Part shown: positions 1 through 7,727 of the stretch, piece after piece
How the letters are laid out: every line of letters begins with the position of its first letter
Numbering within the stretch: position 1 is the first letter of the stretch
Assembly (NCBI GenBank): GCA_038562555.1
Contig: JBCFBK010000081.1
Coordinates: 1-14,177, forward strand
Length of the DNA stretch: 14,177 bases
From: JBCFBK01 sp038562555
Lineage (GTDB): Bacteria > Bacteroidota > Bacteroidia > Bacteroidales > Prolixibacteraceae
Direction: 5' to 3'
Translations under genes and position numbers: made by a program
The notes under the pieces: model-generated
What the model was told of the DNA's origin: nothing
The model's input: the letters and a program-made list of their open reading frames with translations, nothing else
Database searches by the model: none

Positions 1-14
1 GTCTTTTCTGCCAT
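1..14 (-). CDS. N-terminal fragment of a probable TraR/DksA-type C4 zinc-finger protein
   Basis: Only the first codons are inside the window. Reading leftward from the ATG at 14, the sequence gives M-A-E-K and then AC, the first two bases of a Thr codon. Bacteroidota DksA/TraR-like proteins commonly begin MAEKT and commonly sit directly downstream of ileS, often followed by lspA; that synteny is recalled knowledge, not seen here. The gene starts 113 bases after the ileS stop on the same strand. Five residues cannot prove a family, so the call depends mainly on synteny. Confidence 0.45.
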
Positions 15-43
15 AACCTATAGATTTTAGTTCATTAATACAG

Positions 44-65
44 ACCGAATGTTTTTTCATTCGGT
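44..65. repeat. Perfect 8-bp inverted repeat (hairpin) between ileS and the next gene
   Basis: ACCGAATG at 44-51 and CATTCGGT at 58-65 are perfect reverse complements around a six-T loop. A plus-strand transcript could add a G-U and an A-U pair outside the stem. Genes on both sides are transcribed leftward, and no U-run follows the stem in that direction, so this is not a classical intrinsic terminator. It could be a processing or attenuation hairpin at the end of the ileS transcript. Confidence 0.5.
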
Positions 66-127
66 TTCTAAATTATAAAATTTATTTGAATTGGAACAGG
101 ATACCCGGCATCGCTGTATACCTATCG

Positions 128-3100
128 TCAATTCTTTTTTTCTACGAGAATCAGCGCCTCGACGCCCTGCTCTATTTCAACCGCACTTCCTTTTCCGTTT
201 TCAAGACGGTCAACAAGTTTTAATTCCTGCGCGAGCGTCTGGCTGCTGATGTATTCCCTGTAATTTTCAACCGCTTTATTGTAGTAGTCATTGCTGACTA
301 TTTTCAGCGAAATCCGGTCAGTCACCTCGAAGTCGCTTTCTTTCCGGATATTCTGGATTTTATTGATGAACTCACGTGCAATACCTTCCTGCTTCAGTTC
401 TTCCGTGATATTGATATCCAGCGCAATCGTGAGTTCACCTTCACTGGCCACCAGCCATCCCGGAATATCTTCGGTGGTAATCTCAACATCTTCGTGTGTC
501 AAAGCTACGGTTTCTTCTTCAATTAAAAGGTAATAATAACCGGTCTTCTCCAGTTTGGCGATATCCTGTTGCGAAAATTTAGCGATCGCTGCTGCTATTT
601 GCTTCATAATCTTGCCATACCGGGGTCCGAGCGTCTTGAAATTCGGCTTGATCCTTTTCTTAATGATCCCGGTCGTATCGGTAAGATACTCTACCATTTT
701 TACATTTACCTCCGAAAGAATAATGTTTTCAACAGCCTTGAACTGTTCCCTGAAACCGGCATTCAACACAGGAACCATAATTTTTGCGAGGGGTTGACGC
801 ACTTTGAGTTTCTCTTTCCGGCGTAAGCCCAAAATCATCGATGATGCCCGCTGGGCGATGCCCATCCGCTGTTCCAGATCTTTATCGATCAGCTCTTCTG
901 CTGCCTTGGGAAAATCTGTCAAATGGACGCTCCGGTCAGCTTCTTTACCTGTGGTCCTATTTAAATCACTGAATAACAGATCGGCGTAGAAAGGTGCGAT
1001 CGGCGCCATCAACTTGGCAACCGTTTCCAGACAGGTATATAACGTCTGATAGGCCGAAATCTTGTCCTGCCCATATTCTCCCCCCCAGTAACGTTTACGG
1101 CTAAGCCTGACAAACCAGTTACTCAGGTTCTCCGAAACGAATTCGGAAATGGCACGTCCGGCGCGCGTGGGTTCATACGACCCCAGACTTTCATCTACCT
1201 CTTTAACCAGTGAATTCAACAGCGAAATGATCCACCGGTCCAGCTCGGGGCGCTGGCTTACCGGGATCGCGGCTTCCTCAAATTTAAAGTCGTCGACATT
1301 GGCGTACAGCGCGAAAAAGTTGTAGGTATTATATAGCGTTCCGAAGAATTTGCGGCGTACCTCATCCACTCCCGAAATATCAAATTTCAGGTTGTCCCAG
1401 GGCTGGGAATTGGTAAGCATGTACCAGCGCAACGGATCGGAACCGTATGTTTCGATCGTTTCGAACGGATCAACGGCATTACCCAGGCGTTTTGACATTT
1501 TGTTGCCGTTCTTGTCGAGCACAAGACCGTTTGAAATAATATTCCGGAACGCCACCGATCCGCTGATCATTGTTGCAATGGCATGCAGGGTGAAAAACCA
1601 GCCACGGGTCTGATCGACGCCTTCGGCAATAAAGTCGGCGGGAAAAACGCTTCTGCCTTCCGCCGGATGATACATTCCCTCATTTTCGAAAGGAAAATGG
1701 TGCTGCGCATAGGGCATGGAGCCCGAATCGAACCAAACATCGATCAGGTCGGCTTCCCGGAACATTTTTTCACCCGTGTCGCTCACCAGAATAATATCAT
1801 CGACATACGGGCGGTGAAGGTCAATCTTTTCATAATTGGACTTCGCATAATTCCCGGCTTCGAATCCTTCAAGCGGATTTTTTTCCATTGCGCCGGCGGC
1901 CAGCGCCTTTTCCGTTTCCCGAACCAGTTCTTCCATGGAGCCAATGCACTTCTCCTGCGAACCGTCTTCGGTACGCCAGATGGGCAGCGGAGTTCCCCAG
2001 AAACGAGAACGGCTCAGGTTCCAGTCGACGAGGTTCTCCAGCCAGTTTCCAAAGCGGCCGGTTCCCGTCGATTGCGGTTTCCAGTTGACGGTGTTATTCA
2101 GCGCGATCATCTGATCCTTGACTGAGGTAGTCCGTATGAACCAACTGTCGAGCGGATAGTACAGTACCGGCTTATCGGTCCGCCAGCAATGCGGATAGCT
2201 GTGAACATGCTTTTCGACTTTAAAAGCCTTGTTTTCCTTCTTCATCATCACCGAAATATCGATGTCGACCGTGGCATCGTTTTCGGTCAGTGTTTCATCG
2301 TATTCATTTTTCACATAACGACCGGCATATTCAGCATAAACTGCCCTGTTGACATGCGATGCAACAAAGGCCGGATCCATATTTTCGATCAGGAAGAAAC
2401 GTCCTTTCTTATCGACCAGCGGTTGTGGCTTACCGTCCTTATCGGTTATAAGAAGTGGCACAATGCCGTTTTGTTTGGCCACCCGGTCGTCGTCAGCACC
2501 AAAAGTCGGCGCAATATGCACAATTCCGGTTCCGTCCGCGGTTGTCACAAAATCGCCCGTGATCACACGGAACGCATCTCCGTTTGGCTTTACCCAGCCG
2601 ATCAGCTGTTCGTAATTCACGCCGGCAAGCTGTTCACCCGTATATTCAGCCAAAATCTGAAAAGGCAGTTGTTTATCGCCTGTTTTATAGTCGCTGAAAG
2701 GCTGACCGGCCTGTTGCAGGTCGAAATGAGAAGCCAGTAAGTCTTTCGCCAGGATCACCGTCTCCGGAATTCCTGTGTAGGGATTGAATGTCTTAACCTT
2801 CACATAGCTGATCTTCGGACCAACGCAAAGGGCCGTGTTCGACGGCAGCGTCCAGGGTGTAGTGGTCCAGGCCAGAAAAAACAACGGCGTTTCTACGCCC
2901 TCGTAGAGGAATTCCGAACGCGCATCGCGTACCACGGCAAACTGGGCAACAGCCGTGGTGTCTTTAACGTCACGGTAACAACCCGGCTGGTTCAGCTCGT
3001 GCGAGCTAAGCCCTGTCCCGGCCGCCGGAGAATAGGGCTGAATGGTGTATCCCTTGTACAACAATCCCTTGTTGTACAACTGCTTCAGCAGCCACCACAC

Positions 3101-3580
3101 CGATTCGATATAGCGGTTATCGAAGGTGACGTAAGGATCGTCCATATTCACCCAATAGCCCATCCGGCGGGTGAGTTCTTCCCATTCGCGGGTGTATTTC
3201 ATGACCTCACGCCTACAGGCCGCATTATATTCTTCAACGGTAATCTTCGTACCGATATCTTCTTTGGTAATGCCCAATGACTTTTCAACGCTCAGCTCAA
3301 CGGGCAACCCGTGGGTATCCCAGCCTGCCTTCCGGTGCACCCTGAACCCTTTCATGGTTTTGTAACGGCAAAAAATATCTTTGATGGTCCGCGCCATGAC
3401 GTGATGGATACCAGGCATTCCGTTGGCAGATGGCGGCCCTTCATAAAAAACAAAAGTGGGATTACCTTCCCGGATCGTAATGCTTTTATGAAAGGTATCA
3501 TCATCTTCCCATCGTTTCAACACTTCCTTGTTAACCTGAGAAAGATCCAATTGCTTGTATTCCTGGAATTTATCGTTCAT
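128..3580 (-). CDS. ileS: Isoleucyl-tRNA synthetase, type 2 (IleRS2) with altered GIHH signature
   Basis: Charges tRNA-Ile with isoleucine in the cytoplasm and hydrolyses mischarged Val-tRNA in its CP1 editing domain. The 1150-residue length is typical. Visible landmarks are the class I signature region at about 48-60, ending in GIHH (57-60) where HxGH is usual; the CP1 editing motif around TTTPWTLPSNTA (239-250) and GTGIVHIAPTFG (350-361), with conserved Asp just after; WFDSG (616-620); KMSKR (694-698); then the helical anticodon-binding domain and a long C-terminal region. The start is the ATG at 3580. An in-frame ATG at 3646 would add 22 residues, but that extension runs through the promoter at 3617-3647, and AAGGAT lies just upstream of 3580. 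Divergent from comF. The N-terminus MNDKFQEYKQLDL and the GIHH form fit type 2, eukaryote-like IleRS. Confidence 0.97.
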   Translation of the reverse strand: MNDKFQEYKQLDLSQVNKEVLKRWEDDDTFHKSITIREGNPTFVFYEGPPSANGMPGIHHVMARTIKDIFCRYKTMKGFRVHRKAGWDTHGLPVELSVEKSLGITKEDIGTKITVEEYNAACRREVMKYTREWEELTRRMGYWVNMDDPYVTFDNRYIESVWWLLKQLYNKGLLYKGYTIQPYSPAAGTGLSSHELNQPGCYRDVKDTTAVAQFAVVRDARSEFLYEGVETPLFFLAWTTTPWTLPSNTALCVGPKISYVKVKTFNPYTGIPETVILAKDLLASHFDLQQAGQPFSDYKTGDKQLPFQILAEYTGEQLAGVNYEQLIGWVKPNGDAFRVITGDFVTTADGTGIVHIAPTFGADDDRVAKQNGIVPLLITDKDGKPQPLVDKKGRFFLIENMDPAFVASHVNRAVYAEYAGRYVKNEYDETLTENDATVDIDISVMMKKENKAFKVEKHVHSYPHCWRTDKPVLYYPLDSWFIRTTSVKDQMIALNNTVNWKPQSTGTGRFGNWLENLVDWNLSRSRFWGTPLPIWRTEDGSQEKCIGSMEELVRETEKALAAGAMEKNPLEGFEAGNYAKSNYEKIDLHRPYVDDIILVSDTGEKMFREADLIDVWFDSGSMPYAQHHFPFENEGMYHPAEGRSVFPADFIAEGVDQTRGWFFTLHAIATMISGSVAFRNIISNGLVLDKNGNKMSKRLGNAVDPFETIETYGSDPLRWYMLTNSQPWDNLKFDISGVDEVRRKFFGTLYNTYNFFALYANVDDFKFEEAAIPVSQRPELDRWIISLLNSLVKEVDESLGSYEPTRAGRAISEFVSENLSNWFVRLSRKRYWGGEYGQDKISAYQTLYTCLETVAKLMAPIAPFYADLLFSDLNRTTGKEADRSVHLTDFPKAAEELIDKDLEQRMGIAQRASSMILGLRRKEKLKVRQPLAKIMVPVLNAGFREQFKAVENIILSEVNVKMVEYLTDTTGIIKKRIKPNFKTLGPRYGKIMKQIAAAIAKFSQQDIAKLEKTGYYYLLIEEETVALTHEDVEITTEDIPGWLVASEGELTIALDINITEELKQEGIAREFINKIQNIRKESDFEVTDRISLKIVSNDYYNKAVENYREYISSQTLAQELKLVDRLENGKGSAVEIEQGVEALILVEKKN
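3054..3079. repeat. 11-bp perfect inverted repeat inside ileS
   Basis: TTGTACAACAA (3054-3064) and TTGTTGTACAA (3069-3079) are perfect reverse complements with a 4-base spacer. Each arm also contains the self-palindrome TTGTACAA. It encodes the conserved IleRS stretch LYNKGLLYKGY (168-178), where the repeated Leu-Tyr-x-Lys-Gly wording explains part of the symmetry. On the ileS mRNA the loop is GGGA. Confidence 0.8.
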
Positions 3581-3616
3581 CAGAATCCTTATTTGATCTA
3601 TTTTAGAAAAAGAGTA

Positions 3617-3647
3617 CAAATATAGGAAATAGCCATGACTTGGCAAA
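3617..3647 (-). promoter_or_regulatory. Bacteroidota-type promoter of ileS
   Basis: On the minus strand TTTG (3647-3644) is followed after exactly 19 bases by TATATTTG (3624-3617). This matches the known Bacteroidota primary-sigma consensus of a TTTG-like -33 box and a TAnnTTTG -7 box. Transcription would start near 3612, giving a leader of about 30 bases before the ATG at 3580. This site also argues against the longer ileS start at 3646. Confidence 0.75.
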
Positions 3648-3734
3648 TGCGGGCCGGAAATGTGAACTTGAATGTTAAAACAACATGAATCTATTCATCC
3701 TGTTTCAAAAAGTGTTAACTTTTGTTCGGAAAAT

Positions 3735-4430
3735 ATGTTCGCCATGATTGCATCGCTCGAATATTTTCTGGAACTTTTCTTTCCACGCCTGTGCCTGGTG
3801 TGTGAAGAAAAGCTTCTGCGCCAGGAACGGTTTATTTGTCTGACGTGTATGCTGCATATGCCAAGGACCGATTTTACCTTACCTGGTGAAAGCTCGATGG
3901 AGCAATTGTTTTACGGGCGCGTCCCGGTTGAAAAGGCCTGCGCCTATTTTGAATTCCGGAAAGGGAGCAGCTACCGGATCATCCTTCATCAGTTAAAATA
4001 CCGGGGACAAAAAGAAATCGGCGAGTATTTCGGGGAACGTTTTGCAGCCGAACTGATGCAGGCCGGCGTTTTTAGCATGCCTGACTACCTTTGCCCGATA
4101 CCCCTGCATCGTAAAAAAGAACGCAAAAGGGGATTTAACCAGAGTTATCACATTGCCCTGGGCTTGTCCAGGCAGATGCATGTGCCGGTCGTGAAAGACA
4201 ACCTGCGAAGACTGGCCGACACAGCCACGCAAACCCGTAAATCGCGTTACGAACGATGGGAGAATGTAGCGAATATGTTTGAGGTGGTTAACCCTGCCCT
4301 CTTCGACGGAAAACATATAGCCCTGGTCGATGATGTGGTGACCACAGGTGCCACCCTGGAATCCTGCGCAGGGGCCATACTAAGCTGTTGCAATGCCCGG
4401 ATCAGCATTTTCACGCTGGCAATGGCTTAA
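3735..4430 (+). CDS. comF: ComF family phosphoribosyltransferase-like protein
   Basis: A 231-residue cytoplasmic protein of the ComF/GntX type, which in naturally competent bacteria supports DNA uptake; the reaction is unknown. Two CxxC pairs (C20/C23 and C35/C38) form the N-terminal zinc finger. KYRGQKEIG (88-96) and PIPLHRKKERKRGFNQS (121-137) are family hallmarks. VDDVVTTGAT (198-207) is the PRPP-binding loop. The frame is open from an ATG at 3672, but the added 21 residues look non-conserved and contain no domain. I chose the ATG at 3735; the ATG at 3744 (MIASLEYF) is equally plausible. Divergent from ileS and convergent with the DUF4249 gene, so it stands alone. No convincing promoter is visible upstream; a near match to the -7 box (TAACTTTTG at 3717-3725) has one extra base. 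Confidence 0.92.
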   Translation: MFAMIASLEYFLELFFPRLCLVCEEKLLRQERFICLTCMLHMPRTDFTLPGESSMEQLFYGRVPVEKACAYFEFRKGSSYRIILHQLKYRGQKEIGEYFGERFAAELMQAGVFSMPDYLCPIPLHRKKERKRGFNQSYHIALGLSRQMHVPVVKDNLRRLADTATQTRKSRYERWENVANMFEVVNPALFDGKHIALVDDVVTTGATLESCAGAILSCCNARISIFTLAMA

Positions 4431-4439
4431 GGAGAGGCA

Positions 4440-4474
4440 CAAGTATCAAGACACAAGATTTATGATTTAAGAAG
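4440..4474. repeat. Degenerate 7-bp tandem repeat between convergent genes
   Basis: Five consecutive heptamers starting at 4440, 4447, 4454, 4461 and 4468 resemble CAAGATT; the first three all begin CAAG. The array fills most of the 59-base gap between the comF stop and the DUF4249 stop. It shares the 12-mer AAGACACAAGAT (4448-4459) with the larger array near 9775. No GC-rich terminator hairpin is visible in this convergent gap. Confidence 0.6.
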
Positions 4475-4489
4475 CCCGGAGTTGGCAGG

Positions 4490-5335
4490 TTACTTGATGG
4501 TGATGGAGGCACGGCTTACTTCCATAGCTGCAAAAAAACCCAGAGCGCCATTGGTGATATTTCCTTCCAAATTAGCGGGGGGACCGCTGAACATGGGATA
4601 CTTTTCGCCGGTTTCCTCTTTAAGCGCATCGATAAACCGGTAATACTCCTTCGTAATGCCTGCGGCTTCGAGCACGATAACATCTCCTCTTTCCAGGGTT
4701 TCTCCTTTCTCCCGGTCGAAAAACTGCACAGATGCACCATCAATGTTCTTCCCGTTAAACAACTTGTCGTCGTACACCCTGTAATTTGTGATCGTGTCGC
4801 TGTAGAGAATCCCGTTTTTATAGACCCGGAACAAGTAGTAATCTTTCGTTTCTCCGGGTTCTGACGCATAAACGGCCACATCCCAGCCGTCGCGGGTTTC
4901 GCTGTTGTATATCGCCATGCCATGCAACGGGAGCGTCTTTTTCATGGCTGTCGTTGCTTCGTAGGCTTCGCTGACACCATCGTCATTGACATCGATATTC
5001 CTGACTGATAACTGATAACTGCCTCCAACTTTTCCCGCGAAGCTTGCCGGAGTGTAGTAGGTTCCGGGGTGATCCGGATCTTCCTTCAGAGTGACCGTTT
5101 TAACGCCATCGCTGACCGACACCGCGGCTCCCGTGACCACAGGAGTCGGCTGGTTTTGAAAATAAGGGGTTGAGCGGCTCAGATAAACCGCGTGAGCCTT
5201 AGCCTGGTTGGTAATTTCACCAAAAACGACAAGCTTTGATTCTCCTGCCATTCCCAAATCAATGTCGACCCGCTCGGTACAGGCCATCAACAGAACCATG
5301 AACCCGGCTGTTATCAATTCCATTAACTGCTTCAT
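4490..5335 (-). CDS. DUF4249-family outer-membrane/surface lipoprotein
   Basis: A 281-residue protein with a lipoprotein signal peptide: hydrophobic residues 8-18 end in the lipobox LLMAC, with the lipid-attachment cysteine at C19. The body is predicted mostly beta. The C-terminal segment GPPANLEGNITNGALGFFAA (251-270) is the recognisable DUF4249 hallmark. Members usually follow a TonB-dependent receptor gene, as here with a 4-base gap, and are thought to act with it at the outer membrane; the ligand is unknown. Residues 115-120 (DVNDDG) resemble a short acidic calcium-loop sequence. The stretch coding for Y107-V111 carries two perfect copies of a heptamer. There is no Shine-Dalgarno sequence, so expression by coupling to the receptor is likely. 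Confidence 0.9.
   Translation of the reverse strand: MKQLMELITAGFMVLLMACTERVDIDLGMAGESKLVVFGEITNQAKAHAVYLSRSTPYFQNQPTPVVTGAAVSVSDGVKTVTLKEDPDHPGTYYTPASFAGKVGGSYQLSVRNIDVNDDGVSEAYEATTAMKKTLPLHGMAIYNSETRDGWDVAVYASEPGETKDYYLFRVYKNGILYSDTITNYRVYDDKLFNGKNIDGASVQFFDREKGETLERGDVIVLEAAGITKEYYRFIDALKEETGEKYPMFSGPPANLEGNITNGALGFFAAMEVSRASITIK
5005..5021. repeat. Perfect heptamer tandem repeat within the DUF4249 coding sequence
   Basis: CTGATAA occurs at 5005-5011 and again at 5012-5018, followed by CTG. On the coding strand it lies in codons for S106 to V111. The unit length matches the intergenic heptamer arrays of this window, but the encoded YQLSV is also ordinary for the family, so chance is possible. 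Confidence 0.5.
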
Positions 5336-5339
5336 TGGT

Positions 5340-7700
5340 TCAAAATTTAAAGTTATAGGTTACCGATGGGATCACCGGGAACAGGTAAGTTTTTTCGGCA
5401 TAGGTCTTTTCCGGATTATCTTCATCCTGCCTGAAACTAAGCATCCAGGTATTCTTCCGGCAGTATGCATTGTACACCGAAAAAACCCATTCGCCCGTCC
5501 ATTGCCGTTTAGGCCGGTTCCGCCCTTTCAACACCAGCGACAAATCCAGCCGGTGATAATCATCATACCGTGCGCCGTTACGTTCCGAATAATACGGAAC
5601 AAGGTTACCCCTCACCTCATAACGCTGTTCGGGAATAGTAACCGGTTGTCCGGTGGCATACAGCCAGTTTGCCGATAAAGAAACGCGTTTGCTGACTACA
5701 TAATTCATGACAGCTGTAAAATTGTGCGGCCGGTCGAAGGGCGCTACATAGGTTTTACCGTGGTTAATCCCGGCCATGGTACGTTCGGATCGGGAAATGG
5801 TATAACCCGCCCATCCGGTGAGATCGCCTTCAGTCTTTTTTGCCAGAAACTCCAGTCCGTAAGCTTTCGATTTACCGGTTCTGATCTCACCTTCCAGGTA
5901 TTTATTCAGTAACAGCACGGCATGGTCGGCAAAGTCGATCGTGTTATGCATCTGCTTGTAGTAAACTTCAACAGAAACCTCGTACATACCATCGCGGAGG
6001 TTTCTGAACAATCCCCCAGAAACCTGATCGGCAACCTGTGGCTTAACATTCGGGCTTGCCGGGAACCAGATATCCAGCGGACTTCCTGCCGACGAATTTG
6101 ACGCCTGCTGAATATACTGCCGTGACCGGTTGTAATTCAACTTCACTGCGAGATCGTCGCGGATCATATAGTTGACTCCAACGCGTGGTTCCAGCCCGGC
6201 GTAATTGTTATAAACCTCTCCGGCCCCGTATAAGGTTGAATCGGCCACTTCATGATCGTCATCGTAATGATAAACTGTTGCCTTTCCGATACTTTGAAAA
6301 AGAGAAGCCCTGACGCCATATTTCAGGCTCAGCTTGTCACCGATCTGGTGCTGATAAGATAAATAACCGGCATGTTCAAAGGCATAACTTCGTTCAACCG
6401 TATAATCGGAATACACGCTTTTTTCGGTCGTGCCACGCGCTGAGCCCGGATTAAACTGATGGTGAAAGCTTTGCAATCCAAGCAGCAAGACCTGGTCGGG
6501 TCCCGTAAACCACGAAAGATCGGCTTTTATTCCTGCGTCCTTCAGATCAGAATCCCAAATCCACGAATCGGGATCTTCATCGGCGGTGCCTAGTTCGTAA
6601 TCATACCTGCTCCACAATGCGGTCAGATTCATAAACAGCTTTGGATTGAAAATATGGTTCCAGCGCAGCGTAAAGGTTTGATTTCCAAAACCGATATTAA
6701 AATCAGGACTTTTCAGAACATCCCGCCCCAGGTAACCGCTCATGAACAAACGGTTGGCGGCGTTAACCCGGTGATTTAATTTCAAATTGAGGTCATAAAA
6801 ATACAAGCGGCTGTTTTTGACGTCATCGTCGCTGCTCAGGGGAAGGAACAGGTCCATGTAGGTACGCCTTCCTGAAAGCAAAAAGGTACTGCGGTCTCTT
6901 TTTAGCGGCCCTTCGAGCGTCAGGCGACTGGCAATGGCCCCGACACCCCCGGCGCCGGAAAACTTTTTGGAATTCCCGTCTTTCATCCGAACATCGAGCA
7001 GGGAAGCCAGGCGGCCACCGTACTGTGAGGGGACGTCTCCCTTATACAACTTCAGGTCGTTGATGGCATCGTTGTTGAATACCGAAAAGAAACCGACCAG
7101 ATGAGAAGCGTTGTAGACCGTTGCTTCATCGAGCAGGATCAGGTTCTGATCGGGTGTTCCGCCGCGTACGCTAAAACCGGAACCACCTTCACTGGTTGTT
7201 TGTACCCCCGGCAGAAGTTGCACGGCCTTGATCAGGTCAACCTCTCCCATCAGGGCTGGAATTGTGCGGAGGGCCTGGGGTCTGAGTTTTTCAATTCCCA
7301 TTTCAATCCGGCTGATATTTTCATTCTTCCCGGCCGTGACGGTTACTTCTTCCAGACTTTCCGGCGCCGGGGTCAATTCGATCTCAACTACCCCGTTGCT
7401 ACGCAAATCAATTTGTTTCACAAGATTCCGGTAGCCCACAAACGACCAGGTAAAGGTATAGGTGCCCGGTAAAAGTGACATCGAGTAAAAACCGTAGTTA
7501 TTACTCGATGTCCCGGTCCCGGTTTCCTTTACAAGTAAAGTTGCCCCAATGAGCACTTCACCGTTAACCGCGTCCCTGATGTGTCCGCTTACAATTCTAC
7601 GCCCTTTCTTGTCGTCCGGAGGTTCAGAAGCATTAAGCATACCGGCCATGCTCTCAAGTACAATCAGCAGGAAAAGAAATTTTTTCAGCATTTTTCCCAT
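5340..7700 (-). CDS. TonB-dependent outer-membrane receptor with carboxypeptidase-regulatory-like domain
   Basis: A 786-residue receptor that probably imports a ligand across the outer membrane using TonB/ExbBD energy. It has a signal peptide (basic MGKMLKK, hydrophobic 8-22, likely cleavage after NA near 24), then a carboxypeptidase-regulatory-like beta domain (about 36-111, including the GATLLVKET and GFYSMSLLPGTY segments) and the linker EEVTVTA (117-123). The plug spans about 130-240, with VRGGTPDQNLILLDEATVYN (178-197) and a QYGGRLASLLDVRMK segment (226-240). The rest is a beta-barrel ending in the aromatic FKF. The plug sequence is characteristic of receptors paired with DUF4249 lipoproteins, and that gene follows after 4 bases. 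ilvE lies 27 bases upstream on the same strand. A start at M4 (7691) is possible. Nothing in the sequence reveals the substrate. Confidence 0.93.
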   Translation of the reverse strand: MGKMLKKFLFLLIVLESMAGMLNASEPPDDKKGRRIVSGHIRDAVNGEVLIGATLLVKETGTGTSSNNYGFYSMSLLPGTYTFTWSFVGYRNLVKQIDLRSNGVVEIELTPAPESLEEVTVTAGKNENISRIEMGIEKLRPQALRTIPALMGEVDLIKAVQLLPGVQTTSEGGSGFSVRGGTPDQNLILLDEATVYNASHLVGFFSVFNNDAINDLKLYKGDVPSQYGGRLASLLDVRMKDGNSKKFSGAGGVGAIASRLTLEGPLKRDRSTFLLSGRRTYMDLFLPLSSDDDVKNSRLYFYDLNLKLNHRVNAANRLFMSGYLGRDVLKSPDFNIGFGNQTFTLRWNHIFNPKLFMNLTALWSRYDYELGTADEDPDSWIWDSDLKDAGIKADLSWFTGPDQVLLLGLQSFHHQFNPGSARGTTEKSVYSDYTVERSYAFEHAGYLSYQHQIGDKLSLKYGVRASLFQSIGKATVYHYDDDHEVADSTLYGAGEVYNNYAGLEPRVGVNYMIRDDLAVKLNYNRSRQYIQQASNSSAGSPLDIWFPASPNVKPQVADQVSGGLFRNLRDGMYEVSVEVYYKQMHNTIDFADHAVLLLNKYLEGEIRTGKSKAYGLEFLAKKTEGDLTGWAGYTISRSERTMAGINHGKTYVAPFDRPHNFTAVMNYVVSKRVSLSANWLYATGQPVTIPEQRYEVRGNLVPYYSERNGARYDDYHRLDLSLVLKGRNRPKRQWTGEWVFSVYNAYCRKNTWMLSFRQDEDNPEKTYAEKTYLFPVIPSVTYNFKF

Positions 7701-7727
7701 GATTTGCAGCCGGCCTGCATGTTAAAA

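Noticed and set aside
1583..2125. 180-codon open frame on the plus strand opposite ileS
   Set aside because: It is fully antisense to a strongly conserved ileS region, lacks a recognisable domain, and mirrors ileS codon structure.
2189..2740. 183-codon open frame on the plus strand opposite ileS
   Set aside because: Same reason: antisense shadow of the editing domain coding region with no independent features.
3672..3734. N-terminal extension of the ComF protein
   Set aside because: Polar, featureless 21 residues preceding the conserved zinc-finger region; typical ComF length is met from 3735.
7701..7727. Separate promoter for the TonB-dependent receptor
   Set aside because: The nearest match (TAGTTTTA on the minus strand) misses the final G and has no -33 box.
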